From Piper betle (Eukaryota; Streptophyta; Magnoliopsida; Piperales; Piperaceae): DNA of 64,000 nt. Numbering within the stretch: position 1 is the first letter of the stretch; each line of letters opens with the position of its first letter. The notes under the pieces were generated by a model. It saw only the letters and a program-made list of their open reading frames with translations. It made no database searches and was not told where the DNA came from. The stretch spans positions 1 to 64,000 of the forward strand of contig JAURVB010000184.1 of assembly GCA_033002965.1 (NCBI GenBank). Direction: 5' to 3'. A program made the translations under genes and the position numbers. Shown here piece after piece: positions 40,001 to 51,959 of the stretch.

Positions 40001-40190
40001 TGGGGGTGTTTAATATGAATTTGTTCAGGTTATTCTTCAGAACTGCTTATGTTATCCACAACTGGGATTGCAATGTTCTCCCCTACTTCAGCCTGGTGTT
40101 GGGACTGTTGGGTGCTGGTCATTCTACAAAGCTATATAGCCTTGTCAGTTTGATTTCTTCAAGGACTCATTTGTGCCAAATTTAGTTTAA
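37073..40190 (+). pseudogene. Amino acid permease (AAP family) pseudogene
   Basis: Remains of an AAP-type proton/amino acid symporter of the plasma membrane. The exon order survives. A short 'KRTG' end lies near 37084-37093. 37188-37430 has WTAIAHVITAVIGSGVLS, then after a frameshift AMVAFAGITLVQSSLLCDC and a stop in EAVRL-stop-LGE. 38851-39063 has MLLFGGIQILCSQIPDLSCME. 39333-39476 has KASISGIP and ALGDIAFAYPFSIVLGQIQ. 39544-39768 has DTLKSPPPENQTMKRAS, a frameshift, GGFGYAAFGDDTPG and DFANACIVLHLVGGYQ. 39898-40187 has LYSQPLFASAEKW and NLFRLFFRTAYV. Several frameshifts, an internal stop, lost exon sequence between 37430 and 38851, and loss of the last transmembrane segments make it non-functional. 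The indel load is far above the single-base slips in the neighbouring genes. Confidence 0.9.
37560..37960 (+). mobile_element. Possible LTR fragment inside the AAP pseudogene
   Basis: A TATA-like CTATAAATAAGACCC (37722) is followed by a short leader and AAGGTACGCTTCCTAATC (about 37912). The latter resembles AGGTACGCTTCCGCTATC near 63002, within the Copia-like LTR at the right edge. The fragment sits where the AAP copy lacks exon sequence. The ends were not defined. Confidence 0.3.
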
Positions 40191-40807
40191 GCCAGAGGCC
40201 CATCCACAAAAAGGTTGAAGTCAGCAGTTTTAATTTGTTTCTCTTTTATGTTTAAACTAGCTAAGAATCGGCCCAATGACATTAGAATTTAATTTTGAAA
40301 ATAATTTAGACATTCCTTCTTCATTTGCGTAATGCTCTTGTCACTTGCCAGGTTCAAGTACGAACAAAGGAGGAGGAGGGTGGCGTTAAGAAAGATATTT
40401 AGGTCACATGAATCTTAATTCTATGACCCCAAGGGAGAATAAAAATATTTAAAATATTTAAAATATCTATATAAAATTTCATGTAGGCTTATTTCATGTA
40501 ACTCCTCAATATTGATATTTAATAATTTGAATTTTTTAAAATCAAATATTTTTATTTGAAAAGACTTTAAATATTATGAAAAAATTTGAAGATCAAATAT
40601 TTTGAAAACCATTTGTATTTTAAATCAAATAGTTGGTCATCATTAGGGATGAAGGAGAGAACTTCTTTTTGTGAGAGTGAAGGAGCAACCCTTTAAATTT
40701 GTATTTTAAATCAAATATTTTGAAAAAAAGACTTCAACCTTTATTTATATAAGCGATTAATTTCAAGAATTAAAGAAAAAATTGCAACATATTTTTTTCA
40801 TAAAGAT

Positions 40808-41050
40808 GCCAAGGGATTTTTATTCATGGGGCAGCAAGCTGATATTTTAAATTTTGGTAAAGAAAGTGTCTAGGGCATGAACCCTATAAGTTGGGATCAT
40901 AAATAATAAATTTGTTTGATGGCCAAGGGATTTTTATTCATGGAGCAGCGAGCTAATTTTTTTAAATTTTGGTAAAGAAAGTGTCTAAGGGCATGAACCC
41001 TAAAAGTTGGGATCACAAATAATAAATTTGTTTAATGGCCAAGGATGTGG
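40808..41050. repeat. Tandem duplication, about 114-bp unit
   Basis: The unit beginning 'gccaagggatttttattcat' at 40808 is repeated at 40922, and a third start ('ggccaagg') follows near 41036. It contains 'ggtaaagaaagtgtct' and 'gggcatgaaccct'. Few differences separate the copies. Confidence 0.85.
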
Positions 41051-41330
41051 CCTTCCCCTCCTCCTTTTCTCCCCTTATTTAAAAAATATGATCTCAAATA
41101 GATAAAAATCTGATTTAAAAAACTGGCAATTTTGATAAAAAATATGTCTTGAGCAAATTCCAACAATTTTGATAAAAAAATATGGCCAAATTCTGATTAA
41201 AACTGGCAATTTTAATACCATTATCATGGAGCAGCAATTTTGATTAAAAAATATGGCCAAATTCCTTCATCTAAACCTAATCTGAAACTGTTTTTTCCAA
41301 ACAAATTTTTTTTATTGTTTATAAAAAATT

Positions 41331-41530
41331 TTCATATTTCTTTCATGCCAATTAATATATCTAGAACTGCTGTTTCTTGAACACCTTGAGCTCTTTATAA
41401 AGTGAAAATATGTCTTGAGTGTCAAAAATTTTTCATATTTCTTTCATGCCAATTAATATATCTAGAACTGCTGTTTCTTGAACACCTTGAGCTCTTTATA
41501 AAGTGAAAAATATGTCTTGAGTGTCCAAAA
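41331..41530. repeat. Tandem duplication, 101-bp unit
   Basis: The unit starting 'ttcatatttctttcatgcc' at 41331 repeats at 41432, almost identical (about two single-base length differences in A or C runs). It is recent or an assembly duplication. Confidence 0.9.
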
Positions 41531-41645
41531 ATGTGCAATGAATGATAATCATGCATATTATTTCTTTCATCCCTCCATAGAACATAATCATGCATATTAT
41601 TGAGTCATTTATAGTAAACCTTATTTCCTTTTCCAAATTACATCT

Positions 41646-42560
41646 CTTGAAGTGAAGATTGTCTTCTCTTATAAATCTCTCTACACCACAAGCAGACGTT
41701 ATTTCATATGCTCCCCACCTGATAGCATGCTCCAGAGATCGTAGATTTGCCATTTCCAGGTAGGCATGGAATAACAAGCAGTTCCTCTTGAAGTGAAGAT
41801 TGTCTTCTCTTATGAATCTCTCTACACCACAAGCAGACGTTATTTCATATGCTCCCCAGCTGATAGCATGCTCCAGAGATTATAGATTTGCCATTTCCAG
41901 GTAGGCATGGAATAACAAGTAGTTCTTCTTCACCTGCTAGATGATGTATCAAACCCAACTGCAGAGGACGAAAGAAGCCATCGATCAAGTGGTCGTTCAT
42001 CACCCTTTATAGTTTATGCATCAACTATATCTCAATTCTCAACACAAGCAAAGGAAAAAAAAAAGAGCCATTTTTCCAAGTTCTTCACCCGCCAGAGCCT
42101 GCATACAACTCGATCTCAAACCTCAACACAAGTATAGGAAAGGACCCATTTTAAGTAAACAAACAAGAAGATCTTCACCTGTTAAAATAATGTCAGATAG
42201 CGAATGTATCAGACCCAAAAAGCAATCAATCTCAGAACATGAAGAACTGTTCATCAACCTGCATACAACTCCATGATGTTAAACAATCATCAACCAGTAA
42301 AGGAAAATGACCATTTCCAAGTAGATAAAGAGCAAATTCTTCACCTGCTAGAGATGTCTGATAGTGAATGTATCAGATCCAATAAAGCAAAAAGCCTTAG
42401 AGGATATTGTACTTCACCCTGTATACAACAACTCTATCTCAATCATGAACAAAAAAATTAAAGGAAAATAGCCATTTCCAAAATAAACAAACTTCTTCTT
42501 CACCTGCTATAAATGTTGGATATAGAGCACACATCGATCAGACCCAAAAAAATCAATCAA
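41646..42560. repeat. Tandem-repeat array downstream of the membrane-protein gene
   Basis: A 141-bp direct duplication (41646 and 41787, 'cttgaagtgaagattgtctt') runs into a looser array with 'cttcacctgc' at about 41928, 42083, 42173, 42339 and 42498. Units carry 'gccatttccaa', 'gaatgtatcagaccca', 'aatcaatc..cagag..gaa' and 'tatacaactc'. The last unit overlaps the stop codon region of the minus-strand gene (TCAATCAACCGCAGAGAACG at 42554-42573). The other units therefore look like copies of that gene's 3' end and 3' UTR. Confidence 0.75.
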
Positions 42561-43236
42561 CCGCAGAGAACGAACTTGCCCGCCGGCACAACCAGCCCGG
42601 TGAAGCAGACAAGGCAAATGGTGACGGCGTTCTCCACGCACCACCGCAGGGGTCGCCATTGAACCTCCACGCTCGAGCTCTTCAATCTCTTGGTCGTCAG
42701 AGGCTCCTTGCTCAGATCAAAGCTCGCACCTTTCATCCTCAGCTCCTGCACGCACCTCCCGAGAGCCCTGCCGTCTCTCCGCTCCCTCTGCAGCTTGCCC
42801 AAGACCCTCCTGTACCTGCAAAGCCCAAACTGTACGAAGAAAATCAGTACCAGGGAAGTGACCAGCGACAAGGAAGCAACGATCCACCACTTCCGGCGAG
42901 CGTGGTGGCGCAGCTCGTCGGAGGTGGTGAAGAGGTGGACAAGGGAGAAGGCGTGGAAGGCGAAGAAGAAGCAGCAGAGCTGGAAGACTTGGCTCCTGAT
43001 GCCGTCGAGCTGGGTCTCCTTGAGATAGATGCGCCGGCTGGACCTCCCTCCTCTCGCTGCCATAGCTTGAGGAGGAGGAGGTGGCCGGGGCTTTGGGAGA
43101 TTTCCATTAAAGGGTGGTGTTGGATCGCCGAGAGGTCGTCGACTGCCACGGCGGAGAGCTTTTTGGGATGGTGGTGGTGGTCGCCTTCGTCCACTGGTAT
43201 CTCGATCACATGAGCCTTGTTCTCCATTTCTGCCAT
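42557..43236 (-). CDS. Plant-specific membrane protein of unknown function, three TM segments, one-base frameshift
   Basis: Uncharacterised plant membrane protein family; no function is known to me. Single exon. The N-terminus (MAEMENKAHVIEIPVDEG, a basic/His stretch, then HPLMEISQSPGHLLLLKLWQRE) is encoded from the ATG at 43236. The rest (RRIYLKETQLDG, VFQLCCFFFAFHAFSLVHLF, KWWIVASLSLVTSLVLIFFV, RRDGRALGRCVQELRMKGAS, FDLSKEPLTTKR, and a third TM segment TICLVCFTGLVVPAGKFVL) lies in another frame and ends at 42557. The switch falls in a G-rich run (plus strand about 43042-43055). The span of 680 nt is one short of 681, which would give 226 residues. The leader upstream of 43236 has a CGA/CAA triplet repeat. 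The blocks on both sides of the slip look conserved, so a sequencing deletion is likelier than decay. Confidence 0.85.
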
Positions 43237-43619
43237 TAGATAGACAACAGAGGAGGAAGAACGGAAAAATCAACGACGACGACAACGATTAGAGAGAGCA
43301 GCAGCAACGATGACAACGACAACGACGGCCAACGAGAAGATTGTTGAGAGATGAATCGGATTTGGAAGGGGAGAGGAGGAGAGATTGTAAGAGATTCCGG
43401 TGAGGCGTTTGTTGGGACGCTTCTTGATGTTTAAATTGAGGGTCGTCCAACGGTCGAATTTGACTTTTCTATTTTGTTCTACTTGTGGAGTGTGGGGCCT
43501 ACAGATCCTTACGGAGTTTGATTGGATGGTTCTGTGGGACCATGTGGGTCCAAATTATAGGTGGGCTCGCCTGGCCGAACGGTCCAATTTGGGGGAAGGT
43601 AAAGAGTAGTAATTAGTTT

Positions 43620-46600
43620 TTTGGTCTAATGGTAACCGCTGACCGACGCAACTAAAAAATTCGAAATAAATTATAATCATAACAAATATTAAAATAAATT
43701 TTAATTACAGTAGAGAAGTATCAAAGAATTCAAAATAAATTCTAATTACGATAAAAATAATAATATTTTATTTAGTAATAGAAAATAAAAGGGTAATATT
43801 ATAAAATAATTATATATTAAATACAATAAATCCTAATTATAATAGAAAGATAATTAACAATAGCCGAATAATACATTTAAGTTTTCCAAGAGCCGGATTG
43901 TCCATTACACCGGCACACTTACAATAATATACATGTTTTAAAATATTTAAAAAATATTTAAATCCAATGATTTCCAAAAATAATTAATAAATAAAAATAA
44001 TTTAATTAATTTTAGAAAATTAATCTCATTTAAATATAAGCAAGTTAAATAGTTTAGGAATATTAATCATTTTGTATTTTATGTAAGTGATAAATAAAAT
44101 AAGTACTTTTATTTATAGTTTAATTCAAATGTACTATCTTATTTTTTTTCCAAAATTATATAAATGATCAATTAAGTTTATTAAATACATCTATATGGAT
44201 ATATTTATTATTTTTTATATGCTTTCATTAAAAATTCGTTATTTTTGCTAAATTTTAAAATATACTATTTTAAATTATTTTTTATAATATTTACCATATT
44301 AGTCCGATACGTACAAAAGTATAATACATACTGGGTTTGAAAAGTCTCAATATGTAGGCGGTGAGAGGTGCATAAATAATAACTTAGTTATTAATGAAAT
44401 TTCAAGATTGCCATTGAAGACAATTTAGTGGTGATTATAATTATATTATTGGCTGGAAGACCTTCTAATGGAGATTAACCCCCGTTAAAAAAATGTTCCT
44501 AAAAGATTAGCATTTTGTTAAATTTATTTAAAAAATTAATACAAGTATTTAAAAGGGTTTTTTAATTGTAAAGGGAGGATATTCTTATATCTTATTTAGC
44601 GGAGGAGAATCGTGGCTAATTAACAGAAAAAAGAAGTTTTTGTTTGGGTTATAAAAATTAAACTGGCCTAATCCAAATCAATTTAAATTAAAAAAAAACA
44701 AAACAAAAATTAGAAAAACACAGCTGTCCTAGACACTGGATGGCTGGTCGGTGGCGCGCCTGGGGCAGCTAGGTCTAGCTATTTTGGCCCCTGGGTGGCT
44801 AGATTTGGGTGTGCCATCAGGGTCCATGGGCAGTCAATTTTGACTTTTTCTTGCCTAGGGCGGCCATGATTAGGAGTGGCCAACTCTAGCCCAACCGGAT
44901 GTGGGCCGCCCTAACTTAGAACTGGCTACTGTTTGGGGTTGAACCGATCTGACTTATATTTTTAAAAAAATTACTAAGTCCAATCCTAGGTTAATTAAGA
45001 ATATTTTGAAAAAATCAAAATTTTCCCTATTCCTAGTTATTAAACAGAAATTTGCAACAAGTTAATCCTTTTGCTTTTTTTTGTTGTAAAAAACTCTTAT
45101 CTAAAAATCTTGTTTCAATTGTCCACGGCTAAAGCCAAGTCAAGAGACACAAGTTGAAGTTGGCTTTATTTTTAAATTTTTTTAAAGGCTTCATTTAACT
45201 TGGATTAGTTTTTTAATTGAAATCGATATTTTTAAAAAAACATTAATGATTTCAAGCTCTTAAAGAAATGAGTTAAATTAACCATTTAAGTTTTTAACCC
45301 TTAGCCTTAGAAATGGTTCAGGTCTAATATGGCCAAATCCGAATTTAACCCCAAATTCGAAAATCCAAACCCGAATTTGAGTTAAATTCGAAAGTTAAAT
45401 CCGAATCCAATGATTAAATCAATTTTATTAATTATATTTGCATCTCTCCGAATCCGCATAACCCGTATCCGACCCATATTCGACCAAATTGATTAAAATA
45501 ATCTAAACAATATGAATTTTAATATAAAATAGAGAAAAAAAATAAAAGTATTATATTTAAATATTTTAAAATATAATTTTAAAAAATATCAACTTTTGGC
45601 ATCAAATGATTGGATCACCCTCAATATGAATATATTATATATCGAAAAATTCTAAACCAAAATCCGATCTGAAATAATTTTAAATTGGATATAAACAATT
45701 TTGATTGGATTCACAGATACCGGAAATATGAACCCATCCCTGCTGTATGAATTGCGGAAAGAATGGTAAATTATCGCCCTCTACATTCCTTCCCCAATAT
45801 ATATGAAACTCAATTCCCAAATTATCACCATCAATGTGCTATTTCCAAAAATACGAAACTGTACCAAGTGTACACAATGCTATCTACATAAAAACTACTG
45901 TTACTAACAAGATGTATGCATAAATTAGTAGTTATGCACTGTGAGCACGTTTTGGTCCCTCCCCATGGACGCCTATTTATTCACCCCAGAATCAATGATA
46001 GGGACGGGACGACTGGCGTCCCAATGGGCATCTCCGCTGGAGGAGACAAAATTTTCATATGCAATGATATGCTCCTAGCATACTACAATAAAAAAGATGC
46101 TCACTGTATTTTTTTTCTTCCTCGTGTGATAGCTTCTGTTTGCGTGTCGGTGCAATATACAATACATAGGATCCCTATAAGAATACCACATTAATTTTAA
46201 ATTTCCTCCCTACCTTATCTCTAAAATGGTTCATTTGGGTATTAAGAAAAAAGGTTAATTTTGGACGTAAAAAGTTGTACCTTATTACTAGTTGAAAACA
46301 TTTTCACATCACGAGCTTATGCACTATAGATTACACGTAAAATCCAAGCTATTTGTCTGATACTTTTAATGTCAGTTCGGTCTTGACCCAGATCGAACTA
46401 CTGTTGTCCAACATTTTTGTCTGTGTATGTGTATGATATGAGGTGCAAGCCATTGCTCTAGTCTCCCATATGTTTAGCACATTCTATTGGACACTATGTT
46501 GTTACAACTTTTATTTTTGATTCGGTTGTGCCGCATCGTAGTTAGACGTTGGGACCACATCTCTCCCTTGTTTAGTGTGCATTGGATTTGTTTGGAACCT

Positions 46601-47494
46601 CTTTTGGTCGACCTTAGTCCCTGTGAGACCAACAACACTATTTTATGATTGCCCCTACCACCCTCGGGTGAAAACCCTAGGTGTGTGTTTTCAACGATGA
46701 GTTCAAAGGCGCCTAACCAGCACCCTTAAGTTTAGCCTCAGGATATTCCTTTAAATTTTTCTGCTCTCAATTGGGACACAAAAGTGCTTGTCTAGCACCT
46801 TAACACTGAAATCTAGGGTTTCATTTTCCTGTGGATACAAAGACGCTCAGATAATGCCCTTGCGCCCATTGTGTGTGAAGCTCCTCCCATGTCCCTGACC
46901 AATGCTGATGCAACTAGTGTACGACCACATCAGCTTGTCGCGCACTCTTCCGGCACCCGTGCCAGACTTTATCCTTTCTCTACAAAGCCGACCCTCCATC
47001 CCCTCATTTCTTAGCTTTCCTTCCTCCGACCTTCCCCCATCTCCTTCCCTTCTCCACTTCCTCCAGCACTCTCCTTTGCTTCTTCCAAGCCTCTCCATGT
47101 CCTTTAGTTGCATTTTTATGTGTTTTTGCATGCTTGATTGTTGTGTTGAATTTTCTCATGTTAGTAGGTTGTAGAGCTTTGTCTTAGGAGAATATTGGTC
47201 ATGTTTTGAGGTCATTGGGTGATAAAATGAATTATTTATGATATTTTTACTTTAGGATGTTAGTTTCATACACATCTATTGTAGATCGATTATATCTCTT
47301 GCTGTAGATGTCATTTTTGCATGATTCCTCGTTCATATAGTCACATCATATAGTCACAAACATATAGATTGACAAGTTTTATGTGTTAGTTTTGTATTAT
47401 ATGGTTGTTTGATGCACATGTAGGTAAAAAACTTCTAGAAAGGTGGCAATTTTCCTATTTCTGGTGACATAGATGCCCATTTGCAAATTTTTCC
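43620..47494. other. AT-rich, gene-free repeat region
   Basis: No gene is supported. Contents include a GC-richer repeat-like block at 44710-44950 and a 'ccgaatttaaccc / aaacccgaatttgag' tract at 45335-45745, ending in GAACCCATCCCTG like MITE ends elsewhere in the window. A pyrimidine-rich block with LTR-leader character lies at 46950-47110. Open frames at 45916-46194 and 46902-47174 have no recognisable domain. Confidence 0.5.
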
Positions 47495-48675
47495 ACCACG
47501 TTATTGATGATATCTGTTCGAATAATTTCAATATCATGCAAGTGTACACGATCGAAGCAAGTAATATAATGATAAATTCGAGTATCGTTCCCACAGGAGA
47601 TGAATTTTCTTAAATTAATTAAAGAAAATAATATTAAGAGAAAAACAAAAATAATTGACTTAACTAAATATAAATAATAACTTTAAATAAAAGGAAAAGT
47701 TAAAGTGATAAAACTCGTTCTAGAGTCGAATTTCCCTTAACATCAATTTAATCTTCATCAAATCTTCCTCTTATCTTTTATTCACTCGGATTGTCGATCT
47801 AGGGTAATTATATGACATGGTGGCTCCCGCTCCTTCATGCTTCTATTATTTTGCCTCAATTTCTACCTCCCTGTGATAATTGATTAATCAACAAAATAAT
47901 GCATTAAGAATTGCCTTACAATCGTATACGGTGTTATGTATCTTTCGACTACAACGCCAAACAAGTCAAAAGACTCGTCGTATGATGAATTATCAATGAC
48001 TAATCTAATTAATTTCTCCCAAAATCTAATTAAACCTCATGATCTAAGATATAGACAATCAATCTATTCTTAGCATTTAAAACATGATAATTCAAACGAT
48101 CCGATTAAATAAAAGAGTAAGAGCTTAAAATAAATTCAATTAAATCATGTTAAGTTCCATTCTTCTCTAGAACGAAATATAAGACTACTCCATAATAAAA
48201 ATAGAAAATAATATAAAAAAGAAACTAATTTTTATTATAAAAGAAAGAATTCAAAAACTAAAACTACTTCTTTCACTACACTCCGAAGCCAAGAAATGAG
48301 ATATATGATCAACAACAAATGACCACCCTTTTATATTGAAGTGAAGATACAAGAATTCGAAGATGGTGTTCATAAATCGACGTAGTCTAATTAATTATGA
48401 TGTCGCTTCAAGTTTCCAACTCCTCGACTCCATTGAACACTATAAATTGTAGCCATTGGGTGGGGCCAAATGTCATGACCATTCAATTCCAAAGCTTAAT
48501 TTATTCATCTTTTTCTGCATTGAAACACCAAAATTAAGCATATCTAATAAAATATTAATTAACTAAAAAAATAAAGTAAAATATCACTTAATTAATAATG
48601 TTTATACCCGGGAAGTACAAAATTATATTAAAAACATGGGTAAATATTATATATTTTAAACACTTAACAATATCT
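47495..48675. mobile_element. Repeat element of about 1.2 kb, class uncertain
   Basis: The left part contains GCAAGTGTACACGATCGAAGC and GAGTATCGTTCCCACAGG, which I recognise as a widespread dispersed repeat motif in plant genomes. The right part ends with 'acatgggtaaatattatatat' and AAACACTTAACA. No coding region. I cannot assign it to a superfamily. Confidence 0.45.
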
Positions 48676-48760
48676 TCCTGCAATATTTTTCTCATGTTTA
48701 GGGTTACATGTTAGCTAGCTCATCCTAAAATATTAGCTTAATTAGACATGTTTAAGGGTA

Positions 48761-51700
48761 TGAACATAACACCTAATCCCAAACTATGCTTATTGTGATG
48801 TGCACTGTTGTGTTGTTGCAATGACATGGTCTGACTTTAGGGCTAATTTTTGGAAAAATTAGAGGACTCAGCAAAATGTTTGAAAATCATGTAATGATCT
48901 TCTAAGTGTCTACATGAAACTCAGTATGTTTGGGATAATTTAGGTGTCATTTAGATGGTTAATAAAATCGTTTAAATTGAGTGGACAATAACACAAGTCA
49001 AACCCAGTTCCTGACTCATTTTGTAAAATCTAAAGACTAGTTGAATGGTGGTAACATTTCTTGACATTTTACCCACTTTATGTTATGTTACTATTATATC
49101 ATCCAATATTTTAAAGCATTAACATCAGTAGCCCAACCCATAAAGGTCAAGTTTGTCCTATGCAACTCCAAAAATCTCCATGCCAATGCCTTCCATTTCC
49201 TATTTTCTTCAAGCCTACATAATTGAAATTTTGGTCTAAAAGTTTTTAGGATTTTAGTTCAAGTTGTTGGATAGCTTGTCGAATTGTCCCCAATTTGTTT
49301 GGAGTCTCAAAGCCTATAAATGACTCTTAGAAAATTTGGTGTGTAGCTTAGGAACATTGTTTCCAATAACCTAACCCTACCTTAGTAGCCTTGGTTGACA
49401 TATTAGCCCATGGGTCAACCTATGGTAAACTTTGTGGTTGATCCTTAATGTATAAGAGCCCATCATTTCAAGTTTAGCCTATTTTGAGTTTGTTTGCCCA
49501 ATCTGAAAAATCGTAGGGTTAAGCTTGTTCAATTAACTAAGGTTAAGTCTTAAGTGAATTTATTCACTAATTATACCATAAATGATCTAAACCATAATTA
49601 AGTTACTTAGTGGTAATTAGTGATTATCTATTTAACTTAATTGAGTTAATTAAGTTTCTTCATGTGTATGTGTATGTGTTGAGGTTTTGTTTCATTTTGC
49701 ATGCCTATTTTATTACGGAGTGATTTGGGTTTTATTTTATTATTAGGATACACATTATGAGATCGTCAAGTTAGGACGAGGAGCTCCACTCATCTAGGTC
49801 TATAAGATTTTTTGCTCCATCTTCGACTTGACTCCATGAGTGAGGATTTCAATCGGTTTTAGACGAAAGGATTATGTTTGTTGCATTTTATTGGATCTCA
49901 CTGATGTCGGGCCATTTAGTTAGATTTTTCAAAGTTTAATAAAATTTCAAAGGTGAGAGATCCTTTGATAGTTTTAGAATGTAAGATTCAAAAACTCTGT
50001 GATATAAGTCATACCCAATCTACTATATATGTTTTACATGGGTTTGCGGTTTTACAAATAAGAAAGTTGAATGAAGATATGAAGATTGCACTAATACTCT
50101 TTTCATTCTGAGTAGTGAACATATTATGGTATTAAGTAATGCAATGCATTCCAGAATTGGTGACACTAACTTAAAACTATTCTAAGCCATCTTCGTAACA
50201 TGACGGGTGATATATAAAAGATCTGATGGCATAAATTTGAATGTTATGATTATGATTGTCGTGTATGGCACCATCTTATATTGTATGTTATGATTGAGAG
50301 TCTGTCACACTTCTCTCCTATGACTTGTTGCTTTGTGACGCTTCTTGAAGTTCACACTTTCTTTGTGGGTAATGGATTCTCATCTGGTAGTATTGAATTA
50401 TAAGTAGTTATTTTTAGAGTAATAATCAAATTTTAATTACTAACATTTTTTCTATATATATGTAGGTGAGGTCCATTGGCATCGGCTGGCTTAGGTGCAC
50501 GGATCAGAGGGCTCATTGGGTGGGGGACCATGCTTTGGTTATGTGCTACATATTTGTGGAACTATTATGTGATGTGCTATTATGATGCAAGTGGGTGCCC
50601 TAAACCCTTTTATAGAGACTTTGTATGATGACTTGAGTTGGGATTACTATGGTGCTTGTGTTATCAATTTATTGTCATTAGTTTTATTATTATTATATTA
50701 CTATACAGGGTAATTACTTTGGGGAATATCTAACGATTGTCTATTGGGTTGTATATAAACCTCAAAGGCCTATAACTAAAAGTTGGAGCTTATTAAGGTC
50801 TGCGAAACAAATTTGGTTACAACTATGTGTGTGTTGATGTAACGTGGATTAGAGAAACTTAAAGTTCTCACTGTTGGAAGAATCCATGTGAAGACTAAGT
50901 GTTTAAGTATGAAGCCTTAGCACTAGAAGCATGCCTATGATGTGTTTAAACAATACTTACAGAGTTTGTGGAACCGGTAATTACGACCTCAATGTCCTTT
51001 AAGTAATTAGTTCTGCATCATTTAATAAGATACCTCACTTAAGATTAAACTAAATATAAGAATGTGACCATGCATTTGTATTCTTAAAGATTCACCTTCT
51101 TAGGGGAGGTCATGCCTCTGCTGTAGCTCGTAGCAATCATACGCATTTGATAAAATTCCCTTCTTAGTTATAGGGGAGGTGTTGCCTATCTTTTGGCCTA
51201 GAGTACTCATTGTAGGAGCCTGTGAGATTTTTCAACTTAGTCTCATATCTCATACGTACTGGGGTAGGATTATATTTATAAGTGGGAATGAACTATAGAT
51301 CTTAAACTTGGTTAACCACTTTTGAAGAGATGACATAGCTCATTATGTTGCACTTTGGGCTTGTTCATTACAAATGGTATCAGAGTCTCCTGGTTCCATG
51401 TTATATGGTGGGTTGGATTAGGGACGTTGGCTAGGTTGCCAGTCTCGGGCCAAAGAAGGCCATGGGCTGCGGCTAGCAATGGGCTAAGTGTAGAAATTTT
51501 GAGGATGAAATTTCTTAAGGTGGGTGGAATGTGAGATCCCTTAACTTAGTCCTATATTTAATACCTTCTGGGGTAAGATCATGTTTATAAGTGAGAATAA
51601 ATTATAAATCTTAAACTTGGTTAACCACTTTTGAAGAAATGACTTAGCCTCTTATGTTGTACTTTGGGTTGGGTCGTTACAGAGCCTTCGAGGTATGATC

Positions 51701-51885
51701 CTTTGTATAGTGTTTATGATCAGCATGCATCAAATTGAAGTCCTGTTAAGGTTTCCTAACCAAGCCCCCTTAAGGGTTGAGATCCCCTTTTACGATATTA
51801 ATATGAATTAGTAACCCAATGAATAAATTTTCGATTTATAACATCATGGTTCGGTCTATGTCTGACCAAATTGGGTGTTAAAACT
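48761..51885 (+). mobile_element. Long gypsy-type LTR (copy A), split by a TRIM
   Basis: Starts TGAACATAACACCTAATCCC and ends TTGGGTGTTAAA, decayed forms of the TGTAACACCCC...GGGGTGTTACA ends seen in long plant gypsy LTRs. It is followed by a PBS-like TTTGTATTAGAG (about 51888). Without the TRIM at 51221-51681 and its TSD it is about 2.66 kb. Internal words ('gggccatttagttag', 'taataaaatttcaaaggtgag', 'ggggaggtgttgcct') recur in copies B and C. Confidence 0.6.
51221..51681 (+). mobile_element. Complete TRIM retrotransposon with 152-bp LTRs and GAGCC target duplication
   Basis: Terminal-repeat retrotransposon in miniature, 461 bp. The 5' LTR (51221-51372) and 3' LTR (51530-51681) are both 152 bp, start TGTGAGAT and end TTACA, and share GGTTAACCACTTTTGAAGA. 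Directly after the 5' LTR lies TGGTATCAGAG (51375-51385), the usual initiator-methionine tRNA primer-binding site. A purine-rich AAGGTGGGTGGAA abuts the 3' LTR. The 157-bp interior has no coding capacity. GAGCC flanks both ends (51216-51220 and 51682-51686). It would need proteins from another element to move. It sits inside gypsy LTR copy A. Confidence 0.93.
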
Positions 51886-51959
51886 TTGTATTAGAGTGTA
51901 CTTGTTGTATTATTAGGATGGTTAACCTTCGAAAGTGTTGTATGTTTGCATGGTGTATG

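Noticed and set aside
45916..46194. 92-codon frame with an ordinary-looking composition
   Set aside because: No recognisable domain on either strand, no splice context, and surrounded by repeats.
46902..47174. 90-codon Pro/Ser/Leu-rich frame
   Set aside because: It reads a pyrimidine-rich tract that looks like an LTR leader; such tracts are open by composition.
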